From assembly GCF_007655135.1 (NCBI RefSeq), contig NC_045127.1, forward strand, positions 55,407,051 through 55,471,050: a DNA stretch of 64,000 nt. Reading direction: 5' to 3'. The position numbers and the translations under genes were made by a program. Below are positions 44,064 to 55,799 of the stretch, piece by piece. The DNA comes from Punica granatum (Eukaryota; Streptophyta; Magnoliopsida; Myrtales; Lythraceae). Within the stretch, counting starts at the first letter, position 1; every line of letters starts with the position of its first letter. The notes under the pieces are model-generated. The model did not search any database. It worked only from the letters and a program-made list of their open reading frames with translations, and had not been told where the DNA came from.

Positions 44064-45476
44064 GTACAATAGTCAAATTTAGAAAGATTATATATACTTG
44101 TTGCTGATCACCAAGGAAAAAGAGAAAACCTTTCGGCCCCCTCATTCGCCCACACAAAAAGAGAGAGAGAGAGAGAGAAGCCCATTTCCTTTGCTTTATT
44201 CATTCGTTCATATATGCTTTGACGAGAATTAATCGAGTAAGCGCTAGCTAGCTAGCTCCATTATGTACCAGAGGAAGCTTTGAAGGAAGTGCACGACTAC
44301 TAGTACCAACACCTCAGCCAGCCAGCCTAGTCCACACTTCCCAGCCGAACATTGATAACACGTACATGCATGAACGTGAGTATATATATATATATACATA
44401 TCTATCAACAAACATAGATATTAATTACAATTCATTCTATAATCATAATTACGTACTTTTGTTTTTAAAGTTTCCTTTGCAGTTGCGTCTGCATATGGTA
44501 TAGCAGTTCATTTTTCGTTTCCTTTTGATGTCTGTTATATATGGGAGCACCTCGAAATATATACATAAACGTATATCATATGCATATATAAATCTTGGAT
44601 ATGGTCACGGGCAGTTTTTTTTTTTTTGGTGTACAGGCAGGTATTAATTTTATATATGGTCAAAAGACTCAAAACTAGATAAGAATATCTCTTTTCGTTG
44701 TAAAAAGTAAATCACATCTTAATTTCTTGGAGCAGGGAAGCCACCGCATGCAATTTACGTTCATGCCATGCTATGAAGTGGCTTCTGCAGAGAGCAGCAG
44801 TAGCATATACAGAGACATATACATATATATATATATATATATTACAAATATAAAAGCAAAGTCCCATTTCCAGGCATTGGTCATTGAAACAGCTAGCCTC
44901 GGGTTTCATCATATATAGCTGGGTGTTTGTTTCTTTGTTCACGACATTCCGAATATCTTATTCCATATAGCAATAGACTAGATTAGGCCTGCTCAGTCTT
45001 AATAATTCTTCCCTTTTCTTTGGTCAAAGGCGGCCCGCTCAAGTTTAAATCTACTGAGTTGTCTGCCGCCTGCCTCAAATTCTATATTAGCATGCATGAT
45101 GTGTGTGTGTGTGTATCAGCTACGCGACATGCATATTCACCTGATGTTGAGTCTGAGAGGGGCAGGCCGGTATAGAACGATCAACAACCTAATTTCTTTA
45201 CTTCGATGACTTCTTCCTCATTTCACTTAAGTTTATATATTACTGATCAGTGATCAGTACCCTGGCCAAACCTGAGAGAATATATATATATATATATATA
45301 TATATGAGCTAGCTATAGCTAGAGAGGAATATATATATTGGGGTGGCGCGCTGATTGCTGACAGTGTGTATTTGAGTATGCTGATTTAATATATATATAT
45401 ATATGTATGTATGTATGTATATTAATCTACAGAAACAGAAGAGGAGCACAACACCGCTGAGAAGGGGAGACAATTA
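40296..45476. other. Gene-free AT-rich spacer with microsatellites, upstream of the SOSEKI gene
   Basis: No supported gene. Microsatellites include (AAAT)n then (TA)n at about 41897-41945 and (TA)n tracts at about 43665-43690, 44030-44065, 44383-44397, 44820-44842, 45279-45304 and 45390-45422. GA-rich tracts occur at 41150-41180 and 44160-44180. The last few hundred bases should include the promoter and leader of the downstream gene, but no TATA box can be assigned with confidence among the many TATATA runs. Confidence 0.4.
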
Positions 45477-47455
45477 ATGGATGGGAAAGCAGCAGAAGCA
45501 AGGCCAAGGCAGATTCACATCATATACTCCCTGAGTCGAGGGGGCCACATTGACCAGCGCCATCTTTTTCGTGTCCACCAAGTCAGTCATACCGGAGTTT
45601 ACCTGAGAGGTGCTCCTCGTTTAACTCCTTCCTTCACTCCCTTCTAATTTTTATTTTTTTTTCCCTTTTAGTTACGTACGGTACGACCTTTCTCCAGTCC
45701 TGAACTGACCGTTTCTTAATGCTGCATGCTGTCTTCCTCCATTTCTTTCTTCTTCATTGTTTCTAAATTAAGATATAAAGAGGTGGCTGGCAGACTTGCC
45801 CGGGAAAGACATGCCGGAGGCCTTGTCCTGGTCCTACAAAAGGTTTATGTCGTATCCTTAGCTCCTACTTTGAATAATAAATCACTACCGTATATATATG
45901 CAGTATGTGTTATGAAATATGTGAAATTAAGTCTACTAATTAATTTGATATTTATAAATATATATATATATATGGGATGTCGCGGCCATGGACAGGAGGT
46001 ACAGGACAGGGTATATCTGGCAAGACCTAGTGGATGACGATCTCCTCACCCCCATCTCCGACAATGAATATGTCCTCCAAGGATCCGAAAAAATCTCTTC
46101 TCCTTCGATGACTCCTAATTATGTTTGCTCTTCTTCATGTGGTACATATATACGCTAACTGATCACACTCCTCCTCCTGCCTTTCCCTTTTTCTTTGCAA
46201 CATAAGTCTCGTAAACTAGCTTGAATGAACTTGCTGGCAGAAAAAAATAATAATAATAAAATACAGACTCATCGTCATCCATTGATGGGAAGAATCAACC
46301 AGCTGAAGCTGAAGCTGACGCTGAGCCCGAACCCGAGTCAAATAATCCAGGGGCAGCGGTAGGCCCAACTGTTGAGTTTGGCCTGCAGCAACAGTCACCA
46401 CTGCCTGGTTCGGAGAGCTCTACCTTGACTGATGTCTCACTCAAGAATGAACCAGAAGAAGTCCAACAGGAGAAGCCGCCATCCCTGGAGTACACCGTTA
46501 CTACTGATTACAGGCTGGAAACTCGCAATTCTTCTTTCAATTTTAACCTCTCTAGCGAGAACAAGAAGAAGAAGAAGAAACAGGACAAGAAGAAGAGGCA
46601 ACACGATCAGGTGTATATAGAAAGGTATAATGCAGTGCCAGTAGGAGCAGCCTCATCTGCTCAGTCGACGTTCACCAAGACCAAGAAATGCTCAGGTGGA
46701 GCAGCCCTCATGTTCAGGAATCTCATTTCATGTGGGGCCATCGACACTAAAGATGCATTCTTGGTCATGCCCAATCGACCTGTTGACAAACCTGCTTCAC
46801 CCGGACCTCCTAAAGTACACGAGGATCAGCCACGAGATGCCAGGTACTGTCTAGAGCGTCAGCGGCGAGAAATTCATCCAAGCTAAGGCATTGGATAGTT
46901 CATGCGCTCAGCAACACTGGGTGAAGCGTGACACCTCGCTACAGATTAGCATATATACATTTTATATGGCTTAGAGTACAGGTTCTGTACATCACAACTG
47001 CTAGTTTCAGTGGATTGGTGGGCCGTGGTTTTTGTTGCAGGAAAAGCTTCGAGAGGTTTAACAGTCGGACTTGGAAGAACAGAAGTGAGAAGCAAATGAA
47101 TTCCTCTTCCAAGAAACTGGTTTCAACTGCCCATAAGCCTGTCTCAGTGCCCTGCTGCTCGTAAACAACAATCTTCACATGCCCTTTTATCTATGACTAC
47201 TGAATCAATCAATGTGTTCCTCCTCATTTCCTCGTTTGACTGATTCCTCAAACTGCATACAGGCAATGTGGAAAGTCCTTCAAGCCAGAAAAACTGCACA
47301 ATCATATGAAGTCCTGCAGAGGTATGAAATTAGCCTTGTCGAGAAAAGGGTTGGCGCCAATGGCAGCCACTCCAGAAAAGAAATTCAGTCCGGTATTTGT
47401 TGATGCTCCCCTCGGTGATCCAGCTCCAGCCTCTCTTTTGACCTATAATCGCTAA
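45477..47455 (+). CDS. SOSEKI-family (DUF966) polarity protein
   Basis: SOSEKI proteins form polar membrane-edge polymers through an N-terminal DIX-like domain and recruit effectors such as ANGUSTIFOLIA. Exons: 45477-45609, 45773-45842, 45996-46141, 46267-46843, 46863 to about 46920, about 47041-47160, 47263-47455. The DIX-like domain reads from [17 protein letters not shown] through [20 protein letters not shown] to [20 protein letters not shown] and YVLQGSE. The family's second signature is [20 protein letters not shown] (exon 4). The C-terminus is a CCHC-like finger [21 protein letters not shown] Lys-rich patch ([14 protein letters not shown]) could be a nuclear or lipid-binding signal. 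Exons 1-4 and 6-7 join in phase; exon 5 to 6 does not with simple GT-AG choices. The paralogue number cannot be told. Confidence 0.9.
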
Positions 47456-48311
47456 CCAATCTAGTTCCAGGCATAGGGAGATAGGAAAACGAATCCTCTG
47501 CAAAATACAGCCAAACCCCATGCCAACTGCTGTTCTGTTCAATCGGTAAGCTTGGGCAGCAGCTCTTGAAAATAATCAGCACACCTACTTTGACATATAA
47601 AGAGAACATTCTAGCTGGGGTACGTGGAGATTGAATTTAGAAATAATCAAGTGTCACGGATAAGCTTTGATCAGCTCTGTAACAGATCTTGAATACATGG
47701 AGTTTCTTATTTCTGTGGATACGCAGACTATGTACATTAAAGCCTATTATAAATCCAGATGTATAGATAGAAAACTGGTTTCGCTATTTGTTAAGACTGT
47801 TCGGGAATCATTGTACGTTTGTCCAGTGTGCCATTTCCATCAAGCCCATTGTAAATGCACGACATGGCCATGGATGACCTTAGACGATGAGAGAATATTT
47901 CCAAACTAGCACTAAGATCAGAGAATTATCAGGTCATCTGGTTTGCATTTGTGGTTGTTCATGAGTGCTCAGATCTGTTCGAGGCGCTTTTCTTTTCATT
48001 AATTTTGTATTTTATCCAGGGGACGGGGACTGGTGAGCAAATTCGATGTAGAATTTGTCTAAGCTGGGACACTGAGAAGGATGGCGAATCAGAAAACAGA
48101 CCATCCATCTTTTAGCAGTCCATGTCCATCACCCTTTTACTCACCAAGCAACCTAACCCAACAATGAACAACAAAAATAAAAATAAAAATAAAAAAAACA
48201 AAGAAAATGTCTTCTTTGCTTCTTCACGATTCTGCAATTGTCTACAAGTCTGACATCTCAAAGCACGAAATACAGTCAACCCCCTACTGCCCCATTTGGA
48301 GCTTCTTTGCA
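47456..48311. other. Spacer with no supported gene
   Basis: Probably the 3' UTR of the SOSEKI gene and the leader of the next ORF. The 80-codon frame at 47667-47909 has no recognised similarity. A poly-A-rich tract (AAAATAAAAATAAAAAT) lies at about 48174-48198. Confidence 0.4.
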
Positions 48312-48821
48312 ATGGGGAGCGAGTCCAACTTGGGTAGAGGACGCCACTACGACATCAATATGTCCAGGAGGACCAGGAAGTCGATGCTGAATCTCCATGT
48401 AACTCCACAGATTCCTGAGACGGATGTTTCAATAGAAGAATTCCAGCAACTCATTCCGAATGAAGAAGGGAGGGAGAGTCATTCACTCAGTGGAGATTGT
48501 GAAGATAGCGCTGACCGCAAGAGCCTAAAGGAACTGATCAATGGGGATGCATCAGTTGCGAAGATGGAGCCAGAAGATCATGACGAGCCCAGAGGCAGGA
48601 GCTCACTCAGCCAGCACTTCACGGAAGAGGAGAAACAGCTTCAACTCCAACTGGTGAGGTCAAAGCAGGGCCAAGATCACGGTGGGGATGGATTGAGGCT
48701 CAAGGGAATGGTCAGTCGCTGCGCCAAGGTCCTGAGCCATTTGATTAAGCACAGAGGTAACCGTCGCCCAATCATAGGCTCTAGTAAGAAGCTCGTCCTA
48801 AGGCTTCCTGATCCCAACTAG
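48312..48821 (+). CDS. Hypothetical plant protein, 169 residues, single exon
   Basis: The frame is open from 48207; the ATG at 48312 (MGSESNLGRGRHYDIN) is preferred because upstream codons look non-conserved and follow a poly-A-rich tract. The N-terminal half is charged: NMSRRTRKSMLNLHVTP, an acidic segment with FQQLIPNEEG, then SLKELINGD. The C-terminal half has a Q/L-rich helix (FTEEEKQLQLQLVRSKQG) and a basic amphipathic stretch (RLKGMVSRCAKVLSHLIKHR). There is no signal peptide, membrane segment or known catalytic motif. The protein-like composition and helical C-terminus argue for a real small gene. I do not recognise the family. It lies between the SOSEKI gene and the convergent LTPG gene. 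Confidence 0.6.
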   Translation: MGSESNLGRGRHYDINMSRRTRKSMLNLHVTPQIPETDVSIEEFQQLIPNEEGRESHSLSGDCEDSADRKSLKELINGDASVAKMEPEDHDEPRGRSSLSQHFTEEEKQLQLQLVRSKQGQDHGGDGLRLKGMVSRCAKVLSHLIKHRGNRRPIIGSSKKLVLRLPDPN

Positions 48822-49290
48822 CTGCTGGAATAATATTCTAATACATCCATGCTTTCCTCTGTCATAGTTATATCCAAAACTGCGTACTATAGTGAACACG
48901 TGCATAGTTGAGCACCGGGCTGAACTCTGGTTCATCTTTCTTGTTGTATAGCATTCACTACGCCTTCTGCGGCATGTGGTAGGTACTCACAGAACTGATG
49001 CAGATTTCTGATAGCAACTTATAATTATTAAAAAAAAATTCCTTTCTGGAAAACCTGATAAAAAGTTTATGCATAACTAAATAAAGATTAAATATTTACT
49101 ACAGCTGCAATCCTTTGTAGAAGAAAGTGATAAAGATAGTGCTTATGGAGAGTCAGGGGAAGCACCTAATCCTGAATACCGATAAAAGAGCCGAGGAAAT
49201 GTAATTTATTCAATGTAAGACTGAGTTGAGTCAATTAATTTATTCAATGTAGAGCGAGTTGAGTCACAAGAAGAAGAGGTATCAAACTGC

Positions 49291-50156
49291 TCAGAGAATT
49301 GCCAGCACAGTTGGCCATAGAAACCACAGTAATAAAGCACACCCAACGGCAATAGTGTTTGTCGGGCCTGTCCTGATATCAATCCCATCGCTCTGCTGTG
49401 GAGCACTAGCTGTGATCCCTCCAGGAATGGCAGTAGGGGCGCTTATGGGGCTCCCAAACACTTGCAACCACAGATATCGGCATTGGTAAGTGTTACAGCA
49501 TTACAGAACCTCAATCAAGAAGAAGAATTCTGGATCTAGAGTAGGCGATGTATACAAGTATTACCACTTGGGGAAGGACTGCTGGCAACATGAGCAGATG
49601 TGCCGTTACTGGCATATTGATAGAAAATTTGGGCCTCTGGGGAATGGGGATCCAGGTGAAGGAGAGCTGCATGGGTGCACGAAGCTAGAATAAGATTTCA
49701 TGGAATTCCAAGAGGACGAATTTGAACCCACCAAGACCAGCAAGTAGGTAGCTAGCTAGCAAGTCCTAGTAGTATACCAGACATGATGGTATAAATTGTT
49801 ACGTTACCAGGGCATTGGGACACGTTAGCGGGAGCCTGGCAGAGGGAAGGGAGGCTGAGGGCAAGGGTAACATTGATGTTGAGTCCCAGCTGGGGATCAT
49901 TGCCGTCCTTGACAATCACGCACAGGCACTTCTTGCTGGTCTTGAGCAGCTGCTTCAGTCCCCCGCAGCAGTCTGGAGTCGGTGACCGAGCTTCCCCCTG
50001 CACGTATGGCAAGCATGTTGCCAGACCTGCCAATTGATCCGCGCATTCCTCCCTGTCCTTGGATGCATCCCCATTCACTCTGCTACTAATTACCATCAGA
50101 ACAAAATATAGCAGGCAGATCAGACCTACCCTCCTAACATCAGCATGGGCATTCAT
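49291..50156 (-). CDS. GPI-anchored non-specific lipid transfer protein (LTPG)
   Basis: Cell-surface lipid carrier involved in export of cuticular or suberin lipids in family members. Three exons: 50156-49808, 49666-49565 and 49460-49291, all GT-AG, giving 206 residues. The signal peptide is about residues 1-29 ([19 protein letters not shown]). The eight-cysteine motif is complete: Cys 38, 48, 63-64, 77, 79, 106, 115, in the order C-C-CC-CxC-C-C. N-glycosylation sites are likely at NVT and NVS. A Ser/Pro/Ala/Thr-rich linker follows ([16 protein letters not shown]). The C-terminal hydrophobic tail [20 protein letters not shown] is a GPI-attachment signal. Upstream ATGs at 50207 and 50177 are in frame, but 50156 places the signal peptide properly. 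Confidence 0.92.
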
Positions 50157-50558
50157 AGCAGTGCAAGTGTGTCTCATTGCTGAGGACTGAAGTTGATATC
50201 CTTGCAATAGTTGTGCTCTGTCTCTTCAGTAGTGCATCAACAAATAATAACTACGAGCAGCTGCGCACTCGTTGAGTTTCCCCGCTGCTCTGCTGCTTAT
50301 TTAATTTCTCACTGTGTTTGCACACATCTATATATAGTGATCATCCAAGTATGGAAAAATATTAGGTGAACTTGGGTTCACGGTGGATTTATTGCAAGAG
50401 TAGTCCAAGGAAGTTGAAAATTTTCAATTTAATCCCTGAAAGTTCTCGGTTTGTTCCAATTAAGCCCATCTTAGGTTATGGATCCTCTATTTAAACATCT
50501 GCGAATATATTTGTTTATGAATTCTGGAATAAGGTTAATATTCGTTACTAAGTAATGC
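50157..50558. other. LTPG upstream region
   Basis: Contains the minus-strand leader and promoter area of the LTPG gene. A TATATATAG run lies at about 50329-50338. A CT/GC-mixed leader is at 50220-50300. No other gene is seen. Confidence 0.4.
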
Positions 50559-50935
50559 AGCAGAAGACGTGTCAATTTTATATTATTTGAGCATTTTTAC
50601 AATTTTTAGGGAATATTTTATTTTAGAGAATATTTTATTTCCTTCGTTATAATTTCGTTTTGCAATTTTTAGGAAATAGTTTATTTTAGAGAATATTTTT
50701 ATTTCCTTTGTTATAATTTTGTTTTTCCTATTTAAGCGATGTAAGCCCTAGAGCTAGGGACAATTTAGTTTTTTTTATGAATAAAATTTCAAAAGAATAT
50801 TTTATCTATTTTCCCAAATTTGGCATTGATTGAATCAACGAATTTGATGCTTAGTCCCTGGTATTCGTAGAATCAACAGGTTATAGAAGATTATTTTCTG
50901 GCATTCGTGCGCAAATCAACATATTACAATTGGTT
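50559..50935 (+). repeat. Promoter-like direct repeat, copy 1
   Basis: Carries TATTTAAG (50729-50736) and AATAAA (50780-50785) about 45 bases apart, the compact arrangement seen in pararetroviral and LTR promoters. A second copy lies at 51538-51857. This copy has an internal tandem duplication of about 60 bases (about 50591-50714, ATTTTTAGGRAATA-type unit). It ends where the two copies diverge, shortly before the primer site. Confidence 0.7.
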
Positions 50936-50956
50936 CTTTAGTTTCGCCACATCAGT

Positions 50957-50969
50957 TGGTATCAGAGCC
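50957..50969 (+). promoter_or_regulatory. tRNA-iMet primer-binding site
   Basis: TGGTATCAGAGCC, complementary to the 3' end of initiator tRNA-Met and used to prime minus-strand synthesis by caulimovirids and many LTR elements. It lies about 20 bases past the end of repeat copy 1. Confidence 0.8.
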
Positions 50970-50990
50970 GCGTTCGTTCTTGGATCAACG

Positions 50991-51555
50991 ATGCCACCCA
51001 AAAGAATGGTTAATCAAAGTCGTGCTGCGGAGGAGGACGAATTGGATCGGAGGATCAAAGACATATCATATGATGAAACCAATCCAGTTTTCAATATATA
51101 TCCAGATGAAGATCAAGAAGAAGTTACAGAATTTGTATTTGATGATCAAGGAAAACCAACGTTCGTTGTCAATAAATCCGTATTAAAGAAAGTTGGAGGT
51201 GATAAACTTTTTCATTAGTGTGCTCAGATTGAGGATATTTTAGATGAAGAAATTTTCAATGCAAAGAAAGATGCATGAATGCTTACGGTGCCGATTTCGG
51301 AGGCTATTCAGTTGTCAAAGTTGGTCGAAGTGCAAAGATTCAGTGAAAGTGTTGTATAAGAGGTGTACGGAATTTTATATACGAAGAATTAAGAGAAAGA
51401 GTTCGCAAAGAGAAGAATGCATTCAATTGGCAAGTGAGAAAGCAGCATAAGCGTATTAATCTCTCTATTCGTGAAGATCAAGGTAATAGCTCGGACGATG
51501 ACGATTCGAGGGCGAATTCTCTCCATCCATGGGAGAATGATGCGGCAGAAGACCT
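50991..51555 (+). pseudogene. Short decayed frame between the two promoter-like repeats
   Basis: Starts ATGCCACCCAAAAGAATG (50991) after the primer site. It encodes an acidic stretch to the TAG at 51216-51218 (for example FNIYPDEDQEEVTEFVF) and continues in broken frames to about 51555, ending EDQGNSSDDDDSRANS-like text. I do not recognise it. It may be the start of the viral polyprotein or the remnant of a small LTR element whose LTRs are the flanking repeats. Confidence 0.4.
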
Positions 51556-51857
51556 AGCAATTTTATGTTATTTGAGCGTTTTTGTAATTTTTAGGGAATA
51601 GTTTATTTTAGAGAATATTTTTATTTCCTTCGTTATAATTTTATTTTTCCTATTTAAGCGATGTAAGTCCTAGAGCAAAGAACAGTTTAGTTTTTGTTGG
51701 ATGAATAAAATTTCAAGAGAATATTTTCTCCATTTTTCCAAATTCGGCATTGATTGAATAAATGAATTTGATGTCTATTCCCTAGAATTCGTAGAATCAA
51801 CATGTTATAGAAAAATTTTTTCTGGCATTCGTGCGTCAATCAACAGATTACAATTAC
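51538..51857 (+). repeat. Promoter-like direct repeat, copy 2
   Basis: Shares GCAGAAGAC..GCAATTTTAT at its start with copy 1, then TATTTAAG (51651-51658) and AATAAA (51704-51709). The two copies diverge after ATTACAATT near 51855. It lacks the duplicated 60-base segment of copy 1. Confidence 0.7.
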
Positions 51858-52039
51858 AATCCTTCCAAAGAATCAAAGAGTCTGTTCTTACACTTGTACT
51901 TTTACAGGACCATTCAGACGAGTACCACGTGGGATACTTTGGGACGAAGTCAATTCCACCATCTTGATCTAAGAAAAAGTACTTTAGGAATTGGAAGAAC
52001 AAAAGAAAGATAATTTCATGAAATTCCTTTGAAAATTTC

Positions 52040-52453
52040 ATGAGTCGACATATACTTGCATATCACGAATCAAGCCATCCATTAGATCATGCCTATTATA
52101 AGTTTGGTATTGTGTGTAGTTGCTATGATGACAGTGCTTCCATTATGCAAATGAACTATGAGGACGTGACTTGCATGAAAGATACACATGTTGCATATAT
52201 GAAAATAGCGGTGTTGTGTCTAGAAAACCATGAAGTGTCTAGGATTTTGTCTTATTACTTTTGTGAAAATGAAATAGAATGTAGCCTTGACGATCGCATG
52301 GTAGCAGCATGTACTAGGAGAACCTTAGAGGGTTATTGGACTAGCCCACATTGTTCAGTGTCTGAAACAAATGAAAGCGAGCAAGTTGAAGAAGTAGAAT
52401 CGGAAGCATCCGAAGAATCCGTGGACGGGGATTTAGAGTCAAACTCATCTTAG
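52040..52453 (+). pseudogene. Unassigned 137-codon frame upstream of the coat-type region
   Basis: A frame of 137 codons with a Cys-containing, mixed first part and a strongly acidic tail (ESEQVEEVESEASEESVDGD). In caulimovirids the movement protein usually precedes the coat protein, so that is the positional expectation. However, no 30K-superfamily motif was recognised, so function is left open. Flanking text in other frames suggests the frame is a fragment. Confidence 0.35.
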
Positions 52454-52554
52454 ATAGTGAGGGAGAAATTGCATTTGTAAATAGTTTATTTGTAGATTAT
52501 GATTAATAATAAGAGTTTTCTCGAAAATGACGACTCCAATTAAAAAAGGAAGCA

Positions 52555-54097
52555 ATGGATGAAAGCCGGTTTGAAGAATATTACAAGAATGTGAGACTCA
52601 TTGATAGATTTGATAAAATGAAACTTGATGAGGACCCAGAAGGTAGAAAGTCTTTGGAAAAAGAAATTGATAATCTGGTAAACGGCTAATTAGATGCTGT
52701 GGAGAAAGCCAATAAAAGTAGAAAGGAACCAAACTTTTTGTTCGAGAAAGAGAATTGGAAAAAAACTTGGCAAAAGGCCAAAATTCCATACATCCTTGAT
52801 CCAGCTAAGAGGGCTGCCAATGAAAGGGCAGTAAGTTCTTCAGGAAATCTGGCACAAGATTCCAGGAGATCCCTTGGATTGGCGGAAGAAAACCCTATTA
52901 ACATTGATGACAGGACGTTCAATGAACTTCTTGCCACAAAAAGGGTTATGTATCAACCTAATTATCCCCATAGGACAAAGATTGAGTTTGTTCCTAGGGT
53001 TAATCCACTAAGATCGATAGCAACTTATGGTGCTTTTCTAGATTTTGATTATGAAAAGCACACATCCGAAATGATCAATGAGTGGCTCACTCTGATCCGG
53101 ATGACAACCAAGGCAGGTGGCTATCAAGTAGCCGCTACTTATGAGCTGTGCGAGGCAACTTTAATTGGTAATACTCAAAAATTCTGGAAAAGTTTGTTGG
53201 AGCATACCGAGATAAAGGAGCACATGGACCGAGAACTCACCTCCGATGGAGTTCTAGCTATTGTGACTAATGCCTTGAAAAGAATATTCTGTGGATTCTC
53301 TCTTTCTATTGTAACGGTAGAAGCAGAACAATCCTTGAATGCTCTGATGAAGTTACAAATATGTGATATGTGCTGATTTGACAACTATGCCTGTGAATTT
53401 CATTCATACTACTACAATCTAAATTTAGCATCGCAAAAGTTCATCTCCAAACTGTTTTTTGCTAAGCTACTAGAATCATGGCCAGAAGTAGCAAAAAAGG
53501 CCTTTGATCTGCTCTTCAATGAGGATAAGTTAGTAGATGGCCTTGGGGGAAGAATTCAAGCAGTCAAATACGCTATGCGTAAAGCATGCACAGAATTGCA
53601 AGTGAAAGAAATCGCCAAGAAGCTCCCTTATTTGAACAAGAGTTGTTCCCAGATTGAATGCGTTTCAGGAAGGTATGGTTGCGACATTCATAACATATCT
53701 AGGAAATCAAAACATCCCTTGCAGGCCCAAAAGGAAGTTCATAGAATACAAGCGGATGAAGGTGTTTCAACCCAGAAAGGAAAAGTCCTCTAAGTCTGAT
53801 AGACCTTCATGGTTTATAAGAAAAAAGACTAACCTAAAGGACAAAGAGTGTATTGAAGCATTCAAGAAGAAACATGAAAGAGAGCCAAAATGTCCAAAGG
53901 GGAAACCCTTGAGCAATTGTTCTTGCTACTGGATTTGTGGGTCAAAAACCCATAAAATTGATATATGTTCTCAAAGGAATCAACGGCGAGAAAATCTTCG
54001 AAGAATCTTTCTTCAAGATGAGGATTTAGTCTATGAACCTGTCGAAGAAGACGTGATCCATGACCTAGATTCTGAAGTACTACTATCTACAAAATAG
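52555..54097 (+). pseudogene. Caulimovirid coat-protein-like region with zinc finger
   Basis: Begins at ATGGATGAAAGCCGG (52555). An in-frame TAA near 52687 separates an N-terminal part from the main block 52699-53376. Frameshifts lead through 53420-53650 to the block 53654-54097. The C-terminal part is basic and carries NCSCYWICGSKTHKIDIC. This fits the CxCWxCxxxGHxxxxC finger that marks caulimovirid coat proteins, with one extra residue inserted and the Gly-His replaced by Thr-His. An acidic tail follows (DEDLVYEPVEEDVIHDLD), also typical. The call rests on the finger, the acidic C-terminus and the position before protease-RT. Confidence 0.65.
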
Positions 54098-54150
54098 TCT
54101 ATGAATACCAGATTGACTCCGAAGACGATTCTAATCTATGGACCGCATCA

Positions 54151-55236
54151 ATGTTTATTATGCACACGAATAAAGAATTGGTTCCAATCAACTCTGCTCC
54201 AGTAATGGCAGAATCATTCCAATACAATGATCCTTCTAAATCAATATTGGAATGGAAGTTGCCGAATATAGACATCAAATCTGTCCATAAGACTTCAAGG
54301 TTTAACTTCAAGTTTATAGTAGATGTCTCACAATCAAAAACAACTTCGCAAGTTTCTAGTACTGAACTAGAAATGCTGGATGTACCCTTGATTGATATGG
54401 CTAAAATAAAAGAGACTATGAGAAAGACAAAAGGAGTCTTTAGCTATATTTATAGGGTTAATCTAGGTAGGACTAGTACCGTTGTTCCACATATCAGCAG
54501 ACAGTCTCATGATAGCAGTTGTTTTAGATAAAAGATGGAACGATTTCAAAAATCAATTGATATAAGGAATACATGCCAATCTTGCCCATGGCCTTGTATG
54601 GTTTCAAGCACATCCAAATCATTTGATGGCTTTGAGCGACAAGTGCTCGGGAAATTTTCTAACCTTAAGGATTAAATTGTTAAAGATGGACAGGATGAAT
54701 TCTCAAGCCATGTTTCTGGCTTATCATACACGGATTATCCAGATTGGTTAATACAACTAATCCAGGTATAAGCACATCACGAAGATGACGAAGTTGTTTG
54801 AGGAGGGTTCCAATAACTATAAGTAATTCCACTGAAAGGTGGTAAATCCACTAGAGTTGACATAGCCAAGAAATTGGATAATGACAGAACCTAGCAGTCC
54901 TGAGCCATTACTGCATCTCAAATTCACCAAAGCGGGGGAAGGATCATGCTCAACCTAGGCCAGGGCCCCAGGTTAGGTCCAATTTTGTCTTTAAGAAATT
55001 TGAGAAATTCTAATCAATTGCCTACCAATCCGCATAGAAGTGCAAGTCGACATAGAGAGTATAACTCGGAAGACACTTCATCAGTATCTAGTGATGATCT
55101 AGGAGAAGAGTCAGCAAGACACTCCGTGGACTCAAGATCCACAAACAGAACGATCATTGGCTATAGACACGTAAGTTTACCTATGTATGTAGAAGAAGAC
55201 AAAGAAGTAAAAGCTGAACAAATCCTCATGCTCTGA
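54151..55236 (+). pseudogene. Linker region between coat-type and protease domains
   Basis: Two frames remain, 54151-54531 and 54946-55236, separated by stops. The first contains no recognised motif; the second is Ser/Arg-rich then acidic (SEDTSSVSSDDLGEESARHS). They are probably polyprotein spacer. No function assigned. Confidence 0.45.
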
Positions 55237-55314
55237 TATATTCCTGAGGCAATAAAGGTGATTGAAGAGATTGCAAAGAAAAGGTCGATACCTATCAACA
55301 AAATTTGAGAGTTA

Positions 55315-55759
55315 GTGGAATCGACCCAGATGGCATCTAAACTAATTATATTTAGTACTCGGGTAGCTGGAGTAAGTACATATGTGCCAATGGAGTTCAA
55401 ATTTCCCGAGTATTATCCATACGCTTTAGATGTGTTAGTTGACATTGGATCAATGATTAGTAGTGCAAGGCCAAATGCACTACGTGATGAATGGTGGAAA
55501 CCATTGCCTAAGTCGATTGTCATCACAATGTCTAGGGGGTGAAGCTAGCATTGTGGCCCATGAGGTCATGGATGTTCCAGTTTTTATTGACAAAGAAAAA
55601 TTTGTCATAAAAATACTTTTGGCATTCCCTGAACTAGACGCTGATCTAATTCTTTGCAATGCATTTCTCAAGGGACAAAAGGAAAATCTTCCTTTTGAAC
55701 AAGGCGACACCTACATCAAAATTACCAGTGCCAGTATACAAATGGTGAAAAACCCCTAA
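55315..55759 (+). pseudogene. Caulimovirid-type aspartic protease, frameshifted
   Basis: The first frame ends in a retropepsin-like core VLVDIGSMIS (about 55432-55461), where a family DTGA/DSGA triad now reads DIGS. The second overlapping frame (55463-55759) continues with protease-like text (VAHEVMDVPVFI, ADLILCNAFL). The shift and the altered active-site triad both inactivate it. Confidence 0.6.
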
Positions 55760-55799
55760 TTAAGACTAAAATTTGAGTTTTACCCGATAAAGCTTTCTC

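Noticed and set aside
46425..46886. Separate 153-residue gene
   Set aside because: It is exon 4 of the SOSEKI-family gene read through its donor at 46843.
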